Shown here in pieces: positions 12,936 to 22,511 of a stretch of 64,000 bases of DNA (positions are counted from its first letter, which is position 1; each line of letters begins with the position of its first letter). A model generated the notes under the pieces. That model saw nothing but the letters and a program-made list of their open reading frames with translations, made no database searches and was not told the DNA's origin. The DNA is taken from positions 40,541,290 through 40,605,289 of the forward strand of contig NC_067282.1 in assembly GCF_020740795.1 (NCBI RefSeq), written 5' to 3'. A program made the position numbers and the translations under genes. Source of the DNA: Apus apus. Taxonomy: Eukaryota > Chordata > Aves > Apodiformes > Apodidae.

Positions 12936-13438
12936 TGTTATCATTGCGTAGTGCACCCCTTTCTAGGATTTTAGTCAGCTAAATTAAAGAGTTTAGTTGG
13001 CTGAGTAAAAGGTCAGCTCCTTTGTTGGTAAGTGCCACTGTGAAGAAAGCAAGATCATGCCTTTCTGTTCCCTTGGGAACTTTCTTTGAGAGGAGGCTGT
13101 AGTGCTCACTCCTGCCAATGCTACACCACAGCTATGCAGCCACTGTGCAGCAGCTGTATCTTTGCTCATACTTCCCCAAACTTGACCCTGACTAGAACCA
13201 GCTGTCTTGACTTCCTGGCTTGACCTCAGATCTGCCTCTTCACTACAACATGGCTTGCTGATCACTATGTTATGTCTGACCCTGACCACTGTTCCTGGCT
13301 TTATTCCTCACCCTGACTTGCCATTCCACATCCTGGGGCCTCATTGATGAGGTCACTGCTTGTACCTGTCTTTTTATTGCACATTGCTCCTAACTCACCT
13401 TTGCTTCTGTAGGAGCTGACCCTTGCTGCTCCCTAACA
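12936..13438. mobile_element. 503-bp LTR-like insertion inside an old CR1
   Basis: CR1 sequence is interrupted after ...GGGATCCT and resumes with TTCTAAGCAAG...CTGAAGTGCAGGG-type CR1 text. The interrupting segment starts TGTTATCA and ends CCCTAACA, giving TGTTA/TAACA inverted ends as in solo LTRs. It is richer in C and T than its surroundings and contains CCTGACC-type repeats. Near its left edge is an imperfect hairpin (TCAGCTAAA against TTTAGTTGGCTGA). Flanking bases ATCCT and GTTCT match at three of five positions, only a weak hint of a target duplication. Strand and family are unknown. A minus-strand ORF of 98 codons inside has no recognised domain. Confidence 0.45.
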
Positions 13439-13620
13439 GTTCTAAGCAAGTTTCTGAATTGGAGAAAAAATGCTCTCTTGAAGTGCAGGGCTGTGATCTT
13501 GCTTTTTGCCCTGCTCCCTTCTCTCACGATGCTGTATTGCACCATCTCATGGTCACTGCAGCCAAGGTGGCCCCTGGCCTACGATCACAGGCATTCACTT
13601 CAAGATTCAAAATGTGCAAA
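13439..13620 (-). mobile_element. Older CR1-type LINE, part 2 (endonuclease region)
   Basis: Complement of the CR1 ORF2 endonuclease region. It includes the highly repeated ACCATCTCATGGTCACTGCAGCCAAGG-type segment at about 13540-13567, which also occurs in the CR1 copies at 22620-22650 and 46490-46510. It fits as the continuation of the copy at 11804-12935. Confidence 0.7.
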
Positions 13621-15123
13621 CACCTAGAGGTGAATCAATATACTTTCCTTCCCTCCTTTAGTAGGAAAAAAAAAGTATTTTATAAAATAATTAAAGGAGG
13701 GTTGTATTCTTTTCAATTCTGACCTCTTCTCATGCTAAAGAACACTTCAATTTACAAGTAGTGCTTCAGGTATAGAGAAAGCTGAATTACATTCCAAGAT
13801 CCTTCAGTGTATAAATAGCATAGATAAATGTGACCAGTTATTTATTTTCATGGATTAGATAGCATGACAGCATGCAAAATGTGATGTAATTGCAATATTC
13901 CTTTCTAAAGCAAAAAATTATCATACTTTATATTTTAACTAGTAACTATGTAGAATATATGTGCATTTACAAAGGTATATATGTTGTTTAATTCCTTTGA
14001 AAAATGTAAAGCCATGTTAAAATAATGTTTTCTGTATTACCTTCCTTTTTTTAAAGGTACACTAACAGTCTGTTTGTTTCCTTAAGCAATGGCTGCTCAA
14101 AATGCACAAGAAATTAAAAAAGCATATAAGAATTCTAGATGGTTTAAAATTATTGAGCATGATACTAAAATATCCTAATGACTTTTTTCAGCTGCATGTT
14201 ATTCAAGAATACTTTAATTGGCTTTTCAACACTGTGAGAACAACACAATAACTCTCTCAGATTAACCTATTCTTTCACTCTTTGGTAAATGAGGAATATA
14301 AATTATTTTTTACTTTATTGCAGATTTCATCTTTAAATTCAGAAGTAGTCAGCTATTAGTGCATTGCTCAGATATGCTTTGGCAGAACTATTTACTTAAC
14401 TCTGATTATACTCCTTTTTGCCTTTTTCTTCTAGATGCACACCAAAGACAAGAAGGCAGTTAGCTCTAAAACAGATAAATTATCTGAGATCCTAGAACTT
14501 TTCTTTCTCTTCTCTTTTGAAGAGCCATTGTAAGTACTCTAATGCATGTCATATGGGTCAGAGTTTCATATGTGTTTCATCACGTAACCTGTTTCTCCCC
14601 TCACATTGCTATTCATCTAGTCACATTACAACTGCATGTTCTGTTTCCTGAAGGGTGTCTGCGAAAATTGCATGTCATGATGCCTTGAACACCTATAGAG
14701 GCATATGATAGACTCTCATTCAGTTACATAATAGAACAAGGGTTTGAGTGAAATACATTCTTTCCTTGTAATACATGTGACTTTCATCGACAGAGTTTGT
14801 GCCCACAGACTTTGCACAGCGTTGATGAAAGTTTGCTTCCAAAATCTGTGTTTTACTTGGAATTGAAGATCTTGTAGAAAATGAAAATTCAAAGCACCTC
14901 CAACTATCACAAATTTCATGACACTGGGAAGGTCTGACACGACGGCTGTAAAATAATTTCTGAGAAGAGAGAGCTGAAAAATCAGTATCTAACAGAAAAT
15001 CAGAAAACAGAGAGGTTAAAATATGAAATTAGGAACAAAATTAGTTATGTTAAATATAATAACAAGAAATGTACAAAAAAGTGTATTTATAAGAGTACTG
15101 AAAAATCTGATTAATAGATAAAG
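13621..15123. other. No repeat; one exon-like interval only
   Basis: AT-rich sequence lacking CR1 or LTR signatures. The only item of note is the exon-like interval at 14435-14529. The two minus-strand ORFs (14716-14940 and 15016-15210) have no supporting feature. Confidence 0.5.
14435..14529 (+). other. Possible exon, 95 bp, unidentified
   Basis: A long pyrimidine tract ending in TTCTAG precedes position 14435, and the consensus donor GTAAGT begins at 14530. The 95-nt interval starts with ATG and is open in that frame throughout, encoding a lysine-rich start followed by the segment KLSEILELFFLFSFEE. I do not recognise the protein, and no neighbouring exon could be linked. Both splice sites are good by eye, yet such AG...GT pairs occur by chance in AT-rich DNA. 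Conservation or RNA evidence is not available here. Confidence 0.2.
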
Positions 15124-16097
15124 TGTTCTGGTTTGGTTTGGTGGGTTTTTTTGGTAGAGGGGGGAAGGGTCACAGGAGTGGCTCAGGTAAGAAGCTCCCC
15201 CTGCTTCCAAAACCCAGCCAAAGAGCCATTAGAAGGACAATAGGTACGCCTCAGCGATTAACATACGAAAGAATCAACATAACACCTGAGCAGAGAAGTA
15301 CTTGGGGGAGGAGAGCAGTGCTGGTGGTTGGTGAGGAAGAAGGGGAAGAAGGTGCCCTGCAATCCATGGCGAGATGGCAGCCGTCTCCCCGCACTCATGG
15401 AGGAACGTGGTGGAACATTCCCTGGGGGCGCCAGGAGGGGTGAACTTGGCCAGTGGACTTGGATTTTGTGGCCAGTGGATTTGCTGCCAGTGGACTCTGA
15501 TTACGCAGCTTTGGAAGACCCCGGAGCCAGGGGAGTTGGCTGTTCCCGAAGTACCCATGACTCTGTGAGAAGCCCAGGCTGGAGCAGCTTATTCCTGACC
15601 TCTTGGGAAGGACTCATGAAGGAGAGGTTAGTGGAGGACTGTCTCCCATGGGAGGGATCCTATGGGGAAGCAGGGAAGGACTGTAAGGAATCCTTCTTCC
15701 TGAGGAGGAAGGAGCAGCAAGAACCGCCAGCCTGTGAACTGACTCTAAACCCCATCCCCTGTCCCTCTGTGCCACTGGGGGGAAGGAAGGAGAGAACCAG
15801 GAACAAAGTGATTTGGGCCCAGGGAGGAAGGGATGAGTGGGGGTAACATATGCAAGCCCTGCTCTTTGTGTTGTCTGTGTCCTGTGTGTGTTTGTTTAGT
15901 GTGAAATTAAATTATTATTTCTTCCCCAAGTTGAGTCTGTTTTGCCCTGGCCCTTAATCAGTGAAGAACCCTCCTTGTCCTTTCTCTCGACCCATGAGAT
16001 TTGTCCTCCTCATCACAGTATGTGTGTGTGTGTGAGGGGGAGTTGAGTGAGCGGTCGTGGGGCTGTTCCTTTGTTGTTGTCTTGGGCCCATACCACA
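15124..16097 (+). mobile_element. Near full-length ERV solo LTR
   Basis: A 974-bp segment beginning TGTTCTGGTTTGG and ending ...TACCACA, flanked on both sides by the same eight bases AGATAAAG (15116-15123 and 16098-16105). Internal landmarks match an avian LTR type: ACTGTCTCCCATGGGAGGGA, CCCCATCCCCTGTCCCTCTG, an AT-rich polyadenylation region near 15900 and a GTTGAGTCTGTTTTGCCC U5 stretch. A short TG repeat lies at 16019-16034. It is the most GC-rich part of the window, and related copies lie at 37640-38095 and 53388-54198. The open frame of 172 codons at 15328-15846 reflects this composition and is not taken as a gene. An eight-base duplication is longer than the usual 4-6 for retroviral integration. 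Confidence 0.8.
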
Positions 16098-18149
16098 AGA
16101 TAAAGGAATGTGAATATCTATCCTTAAATTATTAAATCAGCATGATAGGGATATCATATACTCGGCCAGAAGAGGAGTGACTAGTTTAAGAAATTAACTA
16201 ATGTAATAATACTAAGAATTCCTTCCAATTCCTTGAGACCCAAAAGCCTGTCAGACATTTTGTAGATCCAGCTGTTGACCGGGGTAAAGAGCTAATACTC
16301 AGGTGTGTCACTAACTTTGTGGAGAAGTCAAATGAGTTCTTTGCTTTGGTGTCCACTGTCAAATAAATAGCTTAATAAAACTTTTTGAGCAGGAGTTGAC
16401 AGATTGAAGTTAATAATTGAAGAGATGATGGTATAAAAAAGATAAAATGGATGCTATCAAACTCCCAGAACTGCATACACTACACATTTTCTTTTTTTTT
16501 TTTTTTAAAGCTCAGAGTTAAAATAGTTGGATAGCTATGTGTAGCCTTCTACTTTAAACTTTTCCAACCTGAAGACTGTAGAGTAGCAATTATGTTCTGT
16601 CTTTAGAAAGAGTTAGGGAGATTTAGGAAACCCTAATTCTGTAGTCTAGGCATCAGTGTCAGGAAGATTAGAAGCAATTTTAAAAAGAAGATAAGAATAG
16701 AATGAATGAACAAGTCAATGAACACAGAATACCTTTTTCAAACAGTACCTGCAAGGATGTTATCCTTTCAAAATGTTATTTCTTAATGAACAGAACTATG
16801 CTATAACTTTTTATTTCAACATCCAGACCTGAATCTTAAGTTTCAATTCTAAATTATGAGCTGCAGGAAACAGGTAGAATTCTTTCATTATTTGAGAATA
16901 TATTCTTTCTCACTTATTATATTCTTTATTCATTAGATCATTAGTTGTAGTGTCATAGGAATCTTCAGAACCTTCAGAAACCTTATAGTTTCTAGTTCTG
17001 AGTCTTCGTTTTCCTTTTTCCTTCAGTGTTAGACTTTGAACTTCAAAATAGCAGAAAGAAGCTATCAGTGACAATTCAATTAAACAAAAGATAAATAAAT
17101 ACTCTCTCTGAGCCAAATCACATCAGCATTCAATAGTCTGTCTCCCATAGCTCTCCTGTTGTCATTCAGAAACAGTACTTCCTGCAATACATTATGGCAG
17201 GACCATGCTCACCATTCACTTAAGACAAGTCTGTTGTTTTTTACAGGTAATCCTCCTTCATCTTCTGTAACTGCCCCCTGCTCTCTTCTTCCATAATGGA
17301 ATTCCAGGTGAAACAGAAAAAGTACTATTTTAAGTTAGTAAAACAGAGATGTATGATTGCAGTGAAATGTCTACAGAGCATTAGAAAAAAAATCTCTACA
17401 GAGGACTGATAATAGAGAGCTGATTTACATTTTTTCTAACTAGGACAGATTCACATCCATCTGCCTACATACGTGCATTTTCAAATATATCATAAACTGA
17501 AAAGTGCTTCACAGGGTGATGCAGAATTTACCCACAGGAATTATATTAATAATGTTTATTAACAAAATAGACAAATGGAGGTGTGAACATTGTGAGTTTT
17601 GATGTCCAAAATGCATACAAACTGCATTGCACATAATATACACATCAATACACAGTATATTACTGTTTGAAAGATGTGTTATTAAAAAGGCGCACTGATA
17701 TCATTTCTTCAAGAACTGGAGAAATTTGGCCAGAACTGTTAACCAAACAAAAGATTTAAAAGCTGCATTCTTCACACCTCGGAGAGAACACATAAAACTG
17801 ATCAATGACTATTACACACAATTGCAAAGTGATGATTTTGTAACATGAAAAAAAACCACAACAAAATTATCTATGGGTTTAACATCTGTAAAAATATGAT
17901 TGTGTATTGAATGAGCACCTAAAGCAGAGTAAGGGTAATATACGTTGAAATCTCAAATGTTTATCTTTTACCAGCTTTAATTCAGTAAGGACTTTCTGCT
18001 AATGACAATGCTAAAATATTTGTGATTAATTAAGCTAGTGAATATTGATGAATATGACCTAAAAAGCAGCCTGTTAGGAATATACCTATGAGTTCACTTT
18101 GGGGCACCCCTGGATAGAGAGTGTATGAATAACCCAGAAAAGTTTTAGG
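16098..18149. other. AT-rich DNA, no supported gene
   Basis: No repeat is recognised. A minus-strand ORF of 68 codons at 16910-17116 has a hydrophobic start and a polar, acidic end, with a GTGAGA donor-like site at its end. See the findings. A T-run lies at 16492-16506. Confidence 0.5.
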
Positions 18150-18542
18150 AAATGTCACAAGAATGTTTGAGGGTGGGACATATGTCCCATGAAAAGAGAC
18201 TGAGTGTTTGGGCTTGTTAGCCTGGAGAAAAGACTGCTTCAGGGAGATGTAATGACACCCATCCAAAACATGTAGCTAAGATTGGGTTATCAAAAAGGAG
18301 GAGCCAGGCTCTTCACAGTGATGCAATGCTGAAGAACTAGGTCCACCTGCAGGTTAGATACAAGGAAAAACTTTTTTACATTTAAGAGAGTAAAGCAGTG
18401 AAACAGGTTCCTGGGAGACAATATAAAGTCTCTATCCTTAAAAACTTTCAAAGCTAAACTGGATGGAGCCCAGAGTTGAGCCTGCTAGGAGCAGTAGGTT
18501 GGATTAGAGGTCTTCTCAGCTTAATTGTTCTATGATTCTAGG
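18150..18542 (+). mobile_element. CR1 LINE, 3' end, old
   Basis: A degenerate CR1 in plus orientation. Recognisable parts are the AAAGAGACTGAGTG...TTAGCCTGGAGAAAAGACTGC segment of ORF2, the GGAGCCAGGCTCTTCACAGTG segment, and the terminal TAGGTTGGATTAGAGGTC...TTGTTCTATGATTCTA. The left edge is uncertain by some tens of bases. Frame is lost. Confidence 0.8.
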
Positions 18543-19284
18543 ATATTTCCTTGTTTATGCCTGAAATGTAGATATCATGCCAAACCATTGAAATCTTAAA
18601 CACAATTGTTATTAAAGAATAATTACTTTCTCTGATAGGTATGCACAAAATTTTTTTACAGATATCAAAAGAGAAGAAAGAATTTTAACTTTATTATTTG
18701 ATTTAATCGTAGAACATTCTTATACTAATTAGCACACTTGATCAGAATTATTTGTAAGTAGTTCTTGGTGCTTGAATGATAAAAGTGTGTTATACTTGAG
18801 TTTTTCTCTTTATGAGTTTAACTCAGCAGGGCAAAATGCAGATTAGATTAAGGTTATGATCCTAAGGACAATCACAAAATTAATCAAGAAGCACACAGTA
18901 GGGCAGATGGAAATGGTGAACGGTCAGAATAACAGCAGAGGAAAAAACAGTTTTCTCTTAGAGAAATGAATTATTTAATTTCTGAGAAACTGAAGATTCC
19001 TACAGAGGGATAAAGAGTGATAACTAAAGCACTAAATGGTTTTGATATTGGTTTGTTTCTTGTTGTTGTTTTGTGTGGGGTTTTTTTTTTGGGGGGGGTT
19101 GGTTTTGTTTTTGTTTTAAAGAAAGAACTACAGTGCTAGAATTGGTTTTCGTTTTTTGTCGATATTAGCTGTGACATCTTGAAATCGGGGCCATCATCCC
19201 TATTATTGTCACCTGCAGAATAGCAGTGGCAAAACTGACTGAAATCTATTATAGTATAGCAACTGGAGCAAGGGGATTATCAGC
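18543..19284. other. No gene; includes a G/T-rich tract at 19051-19117
   Basis: AT-rich sequence with one low-complexity tract made of GTT, GGGG and T runs, of the same style as the tract at 10057. Confidence 0.6.
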
Positions 19285-19690
19285 TGTCCTGGTTTGAGCA
19301 AGGATGAAGCCACTTTTCCTATTACTGATTTTTTTTTCCTTCAGTAAGCTTTCTTTTAACTAGTAGCAAAGTGTTCCAGCTAGGAATGATAGCAAATGCT
19401 AGAATGTACTCTATTGCTGGGACTCCAAGGTCATGTCTTTGCCCTACCGGCTCAGGCACTACCAGGAGATCTATGACCCCCCCGTAGGAGGCTGAATTAG
19501 ACAGACAGCAAAATTGGCCAGAGATATTCCATTCCATATATCTATGTAAGCTCAGAGGAAGGTCGGAGATCACAGAAGACAACTTCCTTCCTGCTTCTTT
19601 TTCCCTTCCGTCCATGGCTGGCATCCACGGAGGACTCCGTCCATTCATCGCTGTTGACCCCCAGGCTCGAGCTCTTCTGACCCTCATCTA
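19285..19690 (+). mobile_element. ERV LTR fragment (U3 side), plus orientation
   Basis: Begins TGTCCTGGTTTGAGC, a typical start of avian LTRs, and runs through a U3 region including GCATCCACGGAGGACTCCGTCC and GGCCAGAGATATTCCATTCC. The same blocks appear in opposite orientation at 52151-52655 and 29898-30676, and in the same orientation at 41345-42070. The homology ends near 19688 at ...CTGACCCTCATC. There the text switches abruptly to retroviral pol on the other strand, so the R-U5 part of this LTR is missing. Confidence 0.75.
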
Positions 19691-20180
19691 CTTCTGGCAG
19701 TTCCCTACAAGACGACAGAAGCCATCAGTGAAAAGAGCAAATTGTTTCTCAGTCTCTGGTAGATGATCATATGGTGGAGCTTCTTGAGCACATCTCACCA
19801 CTTTTTGTGGTGGCATTCAAAGTGTGTGCCTTCTGGCCAGTTTGTAATTGCTTCTACAATACCTGGATGATTAGGTCTTCCTACTCAAGCGCACTGGGTG
19901 ATTAAAGCAGTCCATTTACTCCAAGTCACATCAGTGGCATGATGGATAGGAGAAAGGTTACTCTGGAACATGAAGCTCAGCACTGGTAATCTGGGTGCCA
20001 GGAGGAGCTGCGCTTCAGTGCTGATCCCTTCCGAAGTGGCTCTTACTCCTTCATATGCTGCAAGTATCTCCTTCTCTGTTGTCGTGTAGTTGGCCTTGGA
20101 ACTTCTGTAGCTCTGGCTCCCAAATCCCAAGGACCGACCTCGAGTCTCCCCTGGTGCTTTCTGCCAGAGGCTCTAGTTAG
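19691..20180 (-). pseudogene. ERV pol fragment, RNase H region, broken
   Basis: The minus-strand frame covering 19885-20130 has the motif order of a retroviral RT-RNase H junction. A GRSLGFGSQSY stretch is followed by KANYTTTEKEILAAYEGV, which resembles the RNase H start of gypsy/ERV-type pol proteins. Downstream on the minus strand (about 19740) a T-D-G triplet in another frame matches the RNase H catalytic aspartate region. At least two stop codons and one frame change separate these parts, so the gene is dead. Class III (ERVL-like) is my guess; class II cannot be excluded. gag, protease, most of RT, integrase and envelope are all absent. The next element on the right is the tRNA-like primer region, only about ten bases away, so a deletion removed gag to RT. 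Confidence 0.7.
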
Positions 20181-20189
20181 GACCATTGT

Positions 20190-20266
20190 GCCTGGCTAGC
20201 TCAGTTGGTAGAGCTATGAGACTCTCAATCTCAGGGTTGTGGGTTGGAGCCCCATGTTAGGCGCCA
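20190..20266 (+). other. Full-length tRNA-Lys-like sequence at an ERV primer-binding position
   Basis: Seventy-seven bases fold as a tRNA. The acceptor arms are GCCTGGC and GTTAGGC (all seven pairs possible, two of them G-T). A D arm GCTC/GAGC, an anticodon stem TGAGA/TCTCA and a T arm GTGGG/CCCAT follow. The body resembles vertebrate tRNA-Lys(CTT), with the anticodon now CTC at 20224-20226, one inserted T before the anticodon arm and about eight changes in all. It ends in CCA (20264-20266), which eukaryotic tRNA genes do not encode. The complement of its last 18 bases (TGG CGC C...) is exactly what a Lys-primed retroviral primer-binding site looks like. The U5 end of a minus-strand LTR starts nine bases further on. 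It is therefore read as part of the ERV, not as a tRNA gene. Confidence 0.7.
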
Positions 20267-20275
20267 ATAAATTGT

Positions 20276-20331
20276 TGTCACAGTTTGACTCAGGATTGAC
20301 AACAATGCTCTCAATATCCTCCCACCCAGAT
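20276..20331 (-). mobile_element. ERV LTR fragment, U5 end only
   Basis: The plus strand reads TGTCACAGTTTGACTCAGG...AACAATGCTCTC...CCTCCCACCCAG, matching the inverted LTR ends at 29898 and 52151. The match stops near 20331. The position next to the primer-binding region shows that it is the U5 end of a 5' LTR on the minus strand. Confidence 0.75.
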
Positions 20332-20763
20332 TTAAAAATCTATAGAACTTGGTGAATATACATGCACCACAAGATCAAAGATAAACTTATTTCTCTAATT
20401 TCCAACATAAGAGACGAGAAAATAAGGCTTTCACTGTGTATGATGGGATAAACAGAGCTAGCCACTATAAATGATGCTTCATAAAGCAGTTAGCAGGTTC
20501 TTTAAAAAATAAATAAATGAATAAAAATCTTACTGTAAGATACCTAATTGTAACAAGAGAAAACAAAGCCATTTGCCTCAAAGACACTTTTTGCATTTGA
20601 CTCATGCTATGAAAAAAGATGTCCTTTGTGAACTAAAAAAGTGAGGCTGTTAACTGCTAATTTCAAGCCTTGAAGATACTATGATTTAATGAAGAAATAC
20701 AGCTTTGAATGTGAGAGTTACCAGTATGATTCCAGTGTAAATTTCTACTTTTGTTTACCATTA
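20332..20763. other. No recognisable feature
   Basis: AT-rich DNA between an ERV remnant and a CR1 block; nothing supported. Confidence 0.5.
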
Positions 20764-21395
20764 TCATAGAATTATAGAACTGTTTAGCTTGGAAAGGATC
20801 TCTAAAGGTCATCTAGTCCAACCCCTATGCAATGAGTGGGGACATCTCCAACTATATCAGGTTGCTCAAAGTCTTGAAACTAATCTTCTCTTACAGTGAG
20901 AGAGAGAGTTTGATCCCCCAGTTGTTCTGCAATGCATCCACTTGAGAGGCTGCCATTGAAGACTGAGACAAAAATGTTGAGTACCTCAGACTTCTCCTCA
21001 TCCATTGTTACCTGTTTGCCAGTTTTGCTCATCAGGAGGTGTCTGCTTTCCTTGACCTTCCTTTTCTTGCTGACACACCTGTGGGAGCCCTTATTATTAT
21101 TGTTTTCATCCCTTGTCAAGTCCAGCTGCAGCCACACCTTGGTATTGCTGACCATAACCCTACACAACAAGGCAGCATCCCTATACTCTTTCCAGGATAC
21201 CTGTCCTTGCTTCCTCTGCCTGTGAATTTCTTTCTTGTCCTTTAGTTTGACCAGCAGGTGTCAACTCAGCCTTGCCTGATTTCTTCCCTTTGTTACCTGA
21301 TTTATAACACCTAGAGATTGAGAGCTCTTGTGCTGTATGGAAAGCATCATTACAGATCTGCTGACTCTGTTCTGCTCCATTATCCCTGAGAGTAG
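20764..21395 (-). mobile_element. Old CR1 LINE, 3' end plus ORF2 linker region (host of nested insertion)
   Basis: 20764-20880 is the complement of a CR1 tail (ATAGAATTATAGAACTG...GGTCATCTAGTCCAACCCC...CAGGTTGCTCAAAG). From about 20900 the text is the complement of internal CR1 ORF2, for example GAGTACCTCAGACTTCTCCTC and GAGGTGTCTGCTTTCC. The piece between tail and linker, including most of the RT, is missing. The block is interrupted at about 21395 by a younger CR1, and the same old type continues at 22512. Confidence 0.75.
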
Positions 21396-22511
21396 TCATA
21401 GAATCATAGAATCATAGAATCCTAGGGGTTGGAAGGGACCTCGAAAGATCATCTAGTCCAACCCCCCCGCCAGAGCAGGGTCACCTAGAGTGCATCACAC
21501 AGGAAGGCGTCCAGGCGGGTTTTGAATGTCTCCAGAGAAGGAGACTCCACAACCTCTCTGGGCAGCCTGTTCCAGTGCTCTGTCACTCTCACAGTAAAAA
21601 AAATTTTTCTGATATTCACCTTAAACCTCCTATGCTCCAATTTGTATCCATTACTCCTTGTCCTATCACTGATCATCACTGAAAAAAGCTTAACTCCATC
21701 TTCTTGACACTCACCCTTTACGTATTTGTAAACATTGATGAGGTCACTCCTCAGTCTCCTTTTCTCCAAGCTAAAGAGACCCAGCTCCCTCAGGCTTTCC
21801 TCATAAGGGAGATGTTCCACTCCCTTAATCATCTTTGTGGCTCTGCGCTGGACTCTTTCAAGCACTTCCCTGTCCTTCTTGAACTGAGGGGCCCAGAACT
21901 GGACACAATACTCCAGATGCGGCCTCACCAAGGCAGAATAGAGGGGGAGGAGAACCTCTCTTGACCTACTAACCACACCCTTTCTAATACACCCCAGGAT
22001 GCCATTGGCCTTCTTGGCCACAAGGACACATTGCTGGCTCATGGTCATCCTCCTGTCTACCAGGACCCCCAGATCCCTTTCACCCACACTGCTCTCCAGC
22101 AGGTCAGCCCCCAACCTGTACTGGTGCATGACATTTTTCTTCCCCAAATGCAAAACTCTACACTTGCCCTTGTTAAACTTCATCAGGTTTTTCCCCGCCC
22201 AAGTCTCCAGCCTGTCTAAGTCTCTCTGAATGGCAGCACAGCCTTCTGGTGTGTCAGCCACTCCTCCCAGCTTGGTGTCATCAGCAAACTTGCTGAGGGT
22301 ACATTCTGTACCCTCATCCAGGTCGCTGATGAAGATGTTGAACAACACCGGTCCCAGTACTGACCCCTGAGGGACTCCACTAGTCACAGGCCTCCAACTA
22401 GATTTTGCCCCATTGACTACAACTCTCTGACTTCTTCCTTTCAACCAGTTCTTGATCCACCTCACTGCCTGATCATCAAACCCATACTTGATCAAGTTTT
22501 CCAGGGGCTCC
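21396..22511 (-). mobile_element. Young 5'-truncated CR1 LINE nested in an older CR1
   Basis: The element starts (its 3' end, on the plus strand) with three copies of an ATCATAGA octamer unit, then CCTAGGGGTTGGAAGGGACC. It carries an uninterrupted minus-strand ORF2 end and stops at about 22511 where old CR1 text resumes. Length is about 1.1 kb, against about 4.5 kb for a full CR1. The intact frame and few changes mark it as one of the youngest insertions here. A short copy with almost the same tail lies at 24537-24622. Confidence 0.9.
21485..22495 (-). CDS. CR1 ORF2, C-terminal half of reverse transcriptase, 5'-truncated
   Basis: An open frame of 336 codons, and open further upstream to about 22510, ends in a normal stop at 21485. 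It encodes the palm-to-C-terminal part of the CR1 reverse transcriptase, which in a full element primes synthesis at the nicked target. Visible motifs: [13 protein letters not shown] at residues 40-52, the catalytic FADD at 70-73 followed by TKLGG, HLGKKN near 117, [13 protein letters not shown] near 190 and [10 protein letters not shown] near 310. The endonuclease domain, ORF1 and the N-terminal RT including catalytic motif A are missing, so this copy cannot move by itself. No promoter or start codon context is present; the first codon shown is simply where the frame is first counted. No internal stops, which is unusual compared with all other CR1 copies in the window. Confidence 0.85.
   Translation of the reverse strand: MIKYGFDDQAVRWIKNWLKGRSQRVVVNGAKSSWRPVTSGVPQGSVLGPVLFNIFISDLDEGTECTLSKFADDTKLGGVADTPEGCAAIQRDLDRLETWAGKNLMKFNKGKCRVLHLGKKNVMHQYRLGADLLESSVGERDLGVLVDRRMTMSQQCVLVAKKANGILGCIRKGVVSRSREVLLPLYSALVRPHLEYCVQFWAPQFKKDREVLERVQRRATKMIKGVEHLPYEESLRELGLFSLEKRRLRSDLINVYKYVKGECQEDGVKLFSVMISDRTRSNGYKLEHRRFKVNIRKIFFTVRVTEHWNRLPREVVESPSLETFKTRLDAFLCDAL

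Noticed and set aside
15328..15846. Open frame of 172 codons on the plus strand
   Set aside because: It lies wholly inside an LTR with matched flanking repeats. Its openness follows from the GC- and purine-rich composition, and the related LTRs at 37640 and 53388 do not keep the frame.
19322..19687. Minus-strand ORF of 121 codons
   Set aside because: Antisense within the LTR fragment at 19285; the start of the frame is only LTR U3 complement.
20190..20266. Functional tRNA gene
   Set aside because: Encoded CCA, an inserted base, an altered anticodon and T loop, and the position next to an LTR fit a retroviral primer region better.
21396..21425. Short direct repeats looking like a small array
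   Set aside because: These are the octamer repeats at a CR1 3' terminus, not a CRISPR array; nothing else in the window suggests a prokaryotic origin.
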